A stretch of 46,434 bases of DNA from positions 1 through 46,434 of the forward strand of contig CAIPTY010000027.1 of assembly GCA_903868145.1 (NCBI GenBank), in the 5' to 3' direction. The position numbers and the translations under genes are program-made. Positions 45,471-46,434 of this stretch are shown piece after piece. The first letter of the stretch is position 1. Every line of letters starts with the position of its first letter. Source of the stretch: an uncultured Desulfuromonadales bacterium. GTDB taxonomy: Bacteria; Desulfobacterota; Desulfuromonadia; Geobacterales; Pseudopelobacteraceae. The notes beneath the pieces are model-generated. The model saw only the letters and a list, made by a program, of their open reading frames with translations, made no database searches and was not told where the DNA came from.

Positions 45471-46434
45471 TTATACTTTAACAGTTAGATAGAGCGGATT
45501 ACCGGCGCGGATGACATCAAGCATGAAACCCATTTTCGTATCAACTCTTTTAGTCAGTTGGATAAATGTGTTCATGTCCGCAGCCTGTCTACCGTCAACT
45601 CCCACAATGATGTCTCCAACTTTTAAACCTGAAAGCCTCAGAATACCACCAGTGTCACTCACATATACACCATTCTTCTGATAGGGTGCCAAAGCCGGAC
45701 TAAGGGGCGTCATTTCAGCCCCGAGCCACTCAAACTCCGCTTGCTGGCGTACCTGTGCGGCTGGTGCTAATGTGGGCACCCCGACTCCCGTTTGTATTTT
45801 AAGCGTTTGCCGCGTATTGTTTCTCAAAACCACCAGATCAAATTTGCTGCCGGTTTTCTGTCCGGCCAGTACCTGATTGAAACCTTTAATGTCTTGAATC
45901 TTTCGACCGGCGGCCCGGATAATAATATCGCCCCTCCGGAGTCCGGCAGTATCGGCCGGGGATCCGGCCTTAACGTTATTAACAAGTACTCCTTCAGGAA
46001 GCACCATATTGAATTGACGAGCAACGATGTCATCAACCTCCAGCAGTTCAATGCCGAGATATGGGCCAACTGTTGCAGTCGTGGCGGCTACCGGAAGATA
46101 AGCTGGACCGGTGCCGTTTCTCAAACCGATCTGATTAGCCGGTGCTGGATTGCCTAAGCCGTTTCCCTGTCGAAGTCCTTGTCCTTGTCCGCTTCCATTG
46201 CCCAGTCCAGGTCCTTGACCGTTTCCAGGGCCAGTTTGACCAAATAACTGCGGGTGACAGTCTACACAATTGCCCCTGAAGGGGTGGGGTGCGACGATGG
46301 TTTGACCGCTCGGCAGCCGGAATGTATTGCCGATCTGTCTGCCACAGCGGGCCCAGGCGGCCAATTGACCGGTGCCGACATCAGGCGCGGTGTTGTTGAA
46401 GTCGATTACGCCGCCGACCAGTTCGGAGGCGCGG
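45471..46434 (-). CDS. Partial protein with magnetochrome-like CxxCH motif and two PDZ domains (N-terminus beyond right edge)
   Basis: The frame is open through the right edge, so the start is missing; the TTG at 46364 is an internal codon. In order, it encodes a segment ending GQLAAWARCGRQIGN, the motif PHPFRGNCVDCH (heme site CVDCH at 46268-46254), a G/N/Q-rich linker (GNGQGPGLGNGSGQGQGL; about 46250-46150), PDZ domain 1 (YLGIELLEVDD...LRRGDIIIRAAGRKIQD) and PDZ domain 2 (WLGAEMTPLS...LKVGDIIVGVDGRQAAD), ending LYLTVKV. The PH-x(3)-G-x-C-x-x-C-H pattern and PDZ association resemble the magnetochrome proteins MamP and MamE of magnetotactic bacteria. It is probably exported and redox-active; an actual magnetosome role is not implied. 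Confidence 0.85.
   Translation of the reverse strand, partial: RASELVGGVIDFNNTAPDVGTGQLAAWARCGRQIGNTFRLPSGQTIVAPHPFRGNCVDCHPQLFGQTGPGNGQGPGLGNGSGQGQGLRQGNGLGNPAPANQIGLRNGTGPAYLPVAATTATVGPYLGIELLEVDDIVARQFNMVLPEGVLVNNVKAGSPADTAGLRRGDIIIRAAGRKIQDIKGFNQVLAGQKTGSKFDLVVLRNNTRQTLKIQTGVGVPTLAPAAQVRQQAEFEWLGAEMTPLSPALAPYQKNGVYVSDTGGILRLSGLKVGDIIVGVDGRQAADMNTFIQLTKRVDTKMGFMLDVIRAGNPLYLTVKV

Overview
The window looks like a chromosomal segment of a mid-GC Desulfuromonadales/Geobacteraceae-type bacterium (Desulfobacterota). This is an inference from gene content and order: a tsaD-ksgA pair, a cbiX-cbiC-cbiD run, ribH-nusB-hom, a TrpB2-type gene next to trpF-trpB, and c-type cytochromes including a heme/PDZ protein. 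No species is assigned. Nearly all of 1-25306 reads on the minus strand; nearly all of 25492-44830 reads on the plus strand.

Region 1 (1-6832) is an accessory, defence-like island. It starts with an AT-rich GHKL-type ATPase gene that runs off the left edge. Next come hsdR, a RhuM-family gene, a half-size hsdS and a remnant hsdM, followed upstream by rmuC. The hsdM reading frame keeps the N-terminal domain, then jumps to what looks like a four-helix-bundle 'suffix' sequence and has no methyltransferase domain. The type I system is therefore probably inactive as written.

Region 2 (6875-25306) is mostly housekeeping on the minus strand: ksgA, tsaD, a PIN-PhoH ATPase, a cysteine desulfurase, a beta-helix protein, a Ppx/GppA phosphatase coupled to a PhoU-domain Na/Pi-type membrane protein, ihfB, a TPR protein, an RlmD-type methyltransferase, a small unknown, a creatininase-family protein and queE-queD. 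It ends with a sigma-54 response regulator and a macA / ABC ATPase / FtsX-type permease operon. A dispersed-repeat-like element lies between the regulator and the permease and supplies the permease stop codon.

Region 3 (25492-37163) is on the plus strand: eno, pgi, a VanW-family protein, a secreted AMMECR1-domain protein, a Phd/ParE-type toxin-antitoxin pair, a 1717-residue alpha-2-macroglobulin with an intact thioester motif, a small monoheme cytochrome c and a zinc-ribbon membrane protein.

Region 4 (37200-44830) is biosynthetic: cbiX-cbiC-cbiD (anaerobic cobalamin ring synthesis), ribH-nusB-hom, then trpB2-trpF-trpB. A palindromic repeat is read through in frame inside cbiD. No trpA follows trpB; a tRNA-Ala(GGC) gene with its own terminator follows instead.

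Region 5 (45031-46434) holds a 35-residue lysine-rich ORF and the 3' part of a gene for a protein with a magnetochrome-like CxxCH motif and two PDZ domains. The most noteworthy items are this magnetochrome-like/PDZ protein, the deleted hsdM, the repeat inside cbiD, the edge GHKL ATPase and the exported AMMECR1 protein. No wholly new multi-gene system could be demonstrated from the sequence alone.
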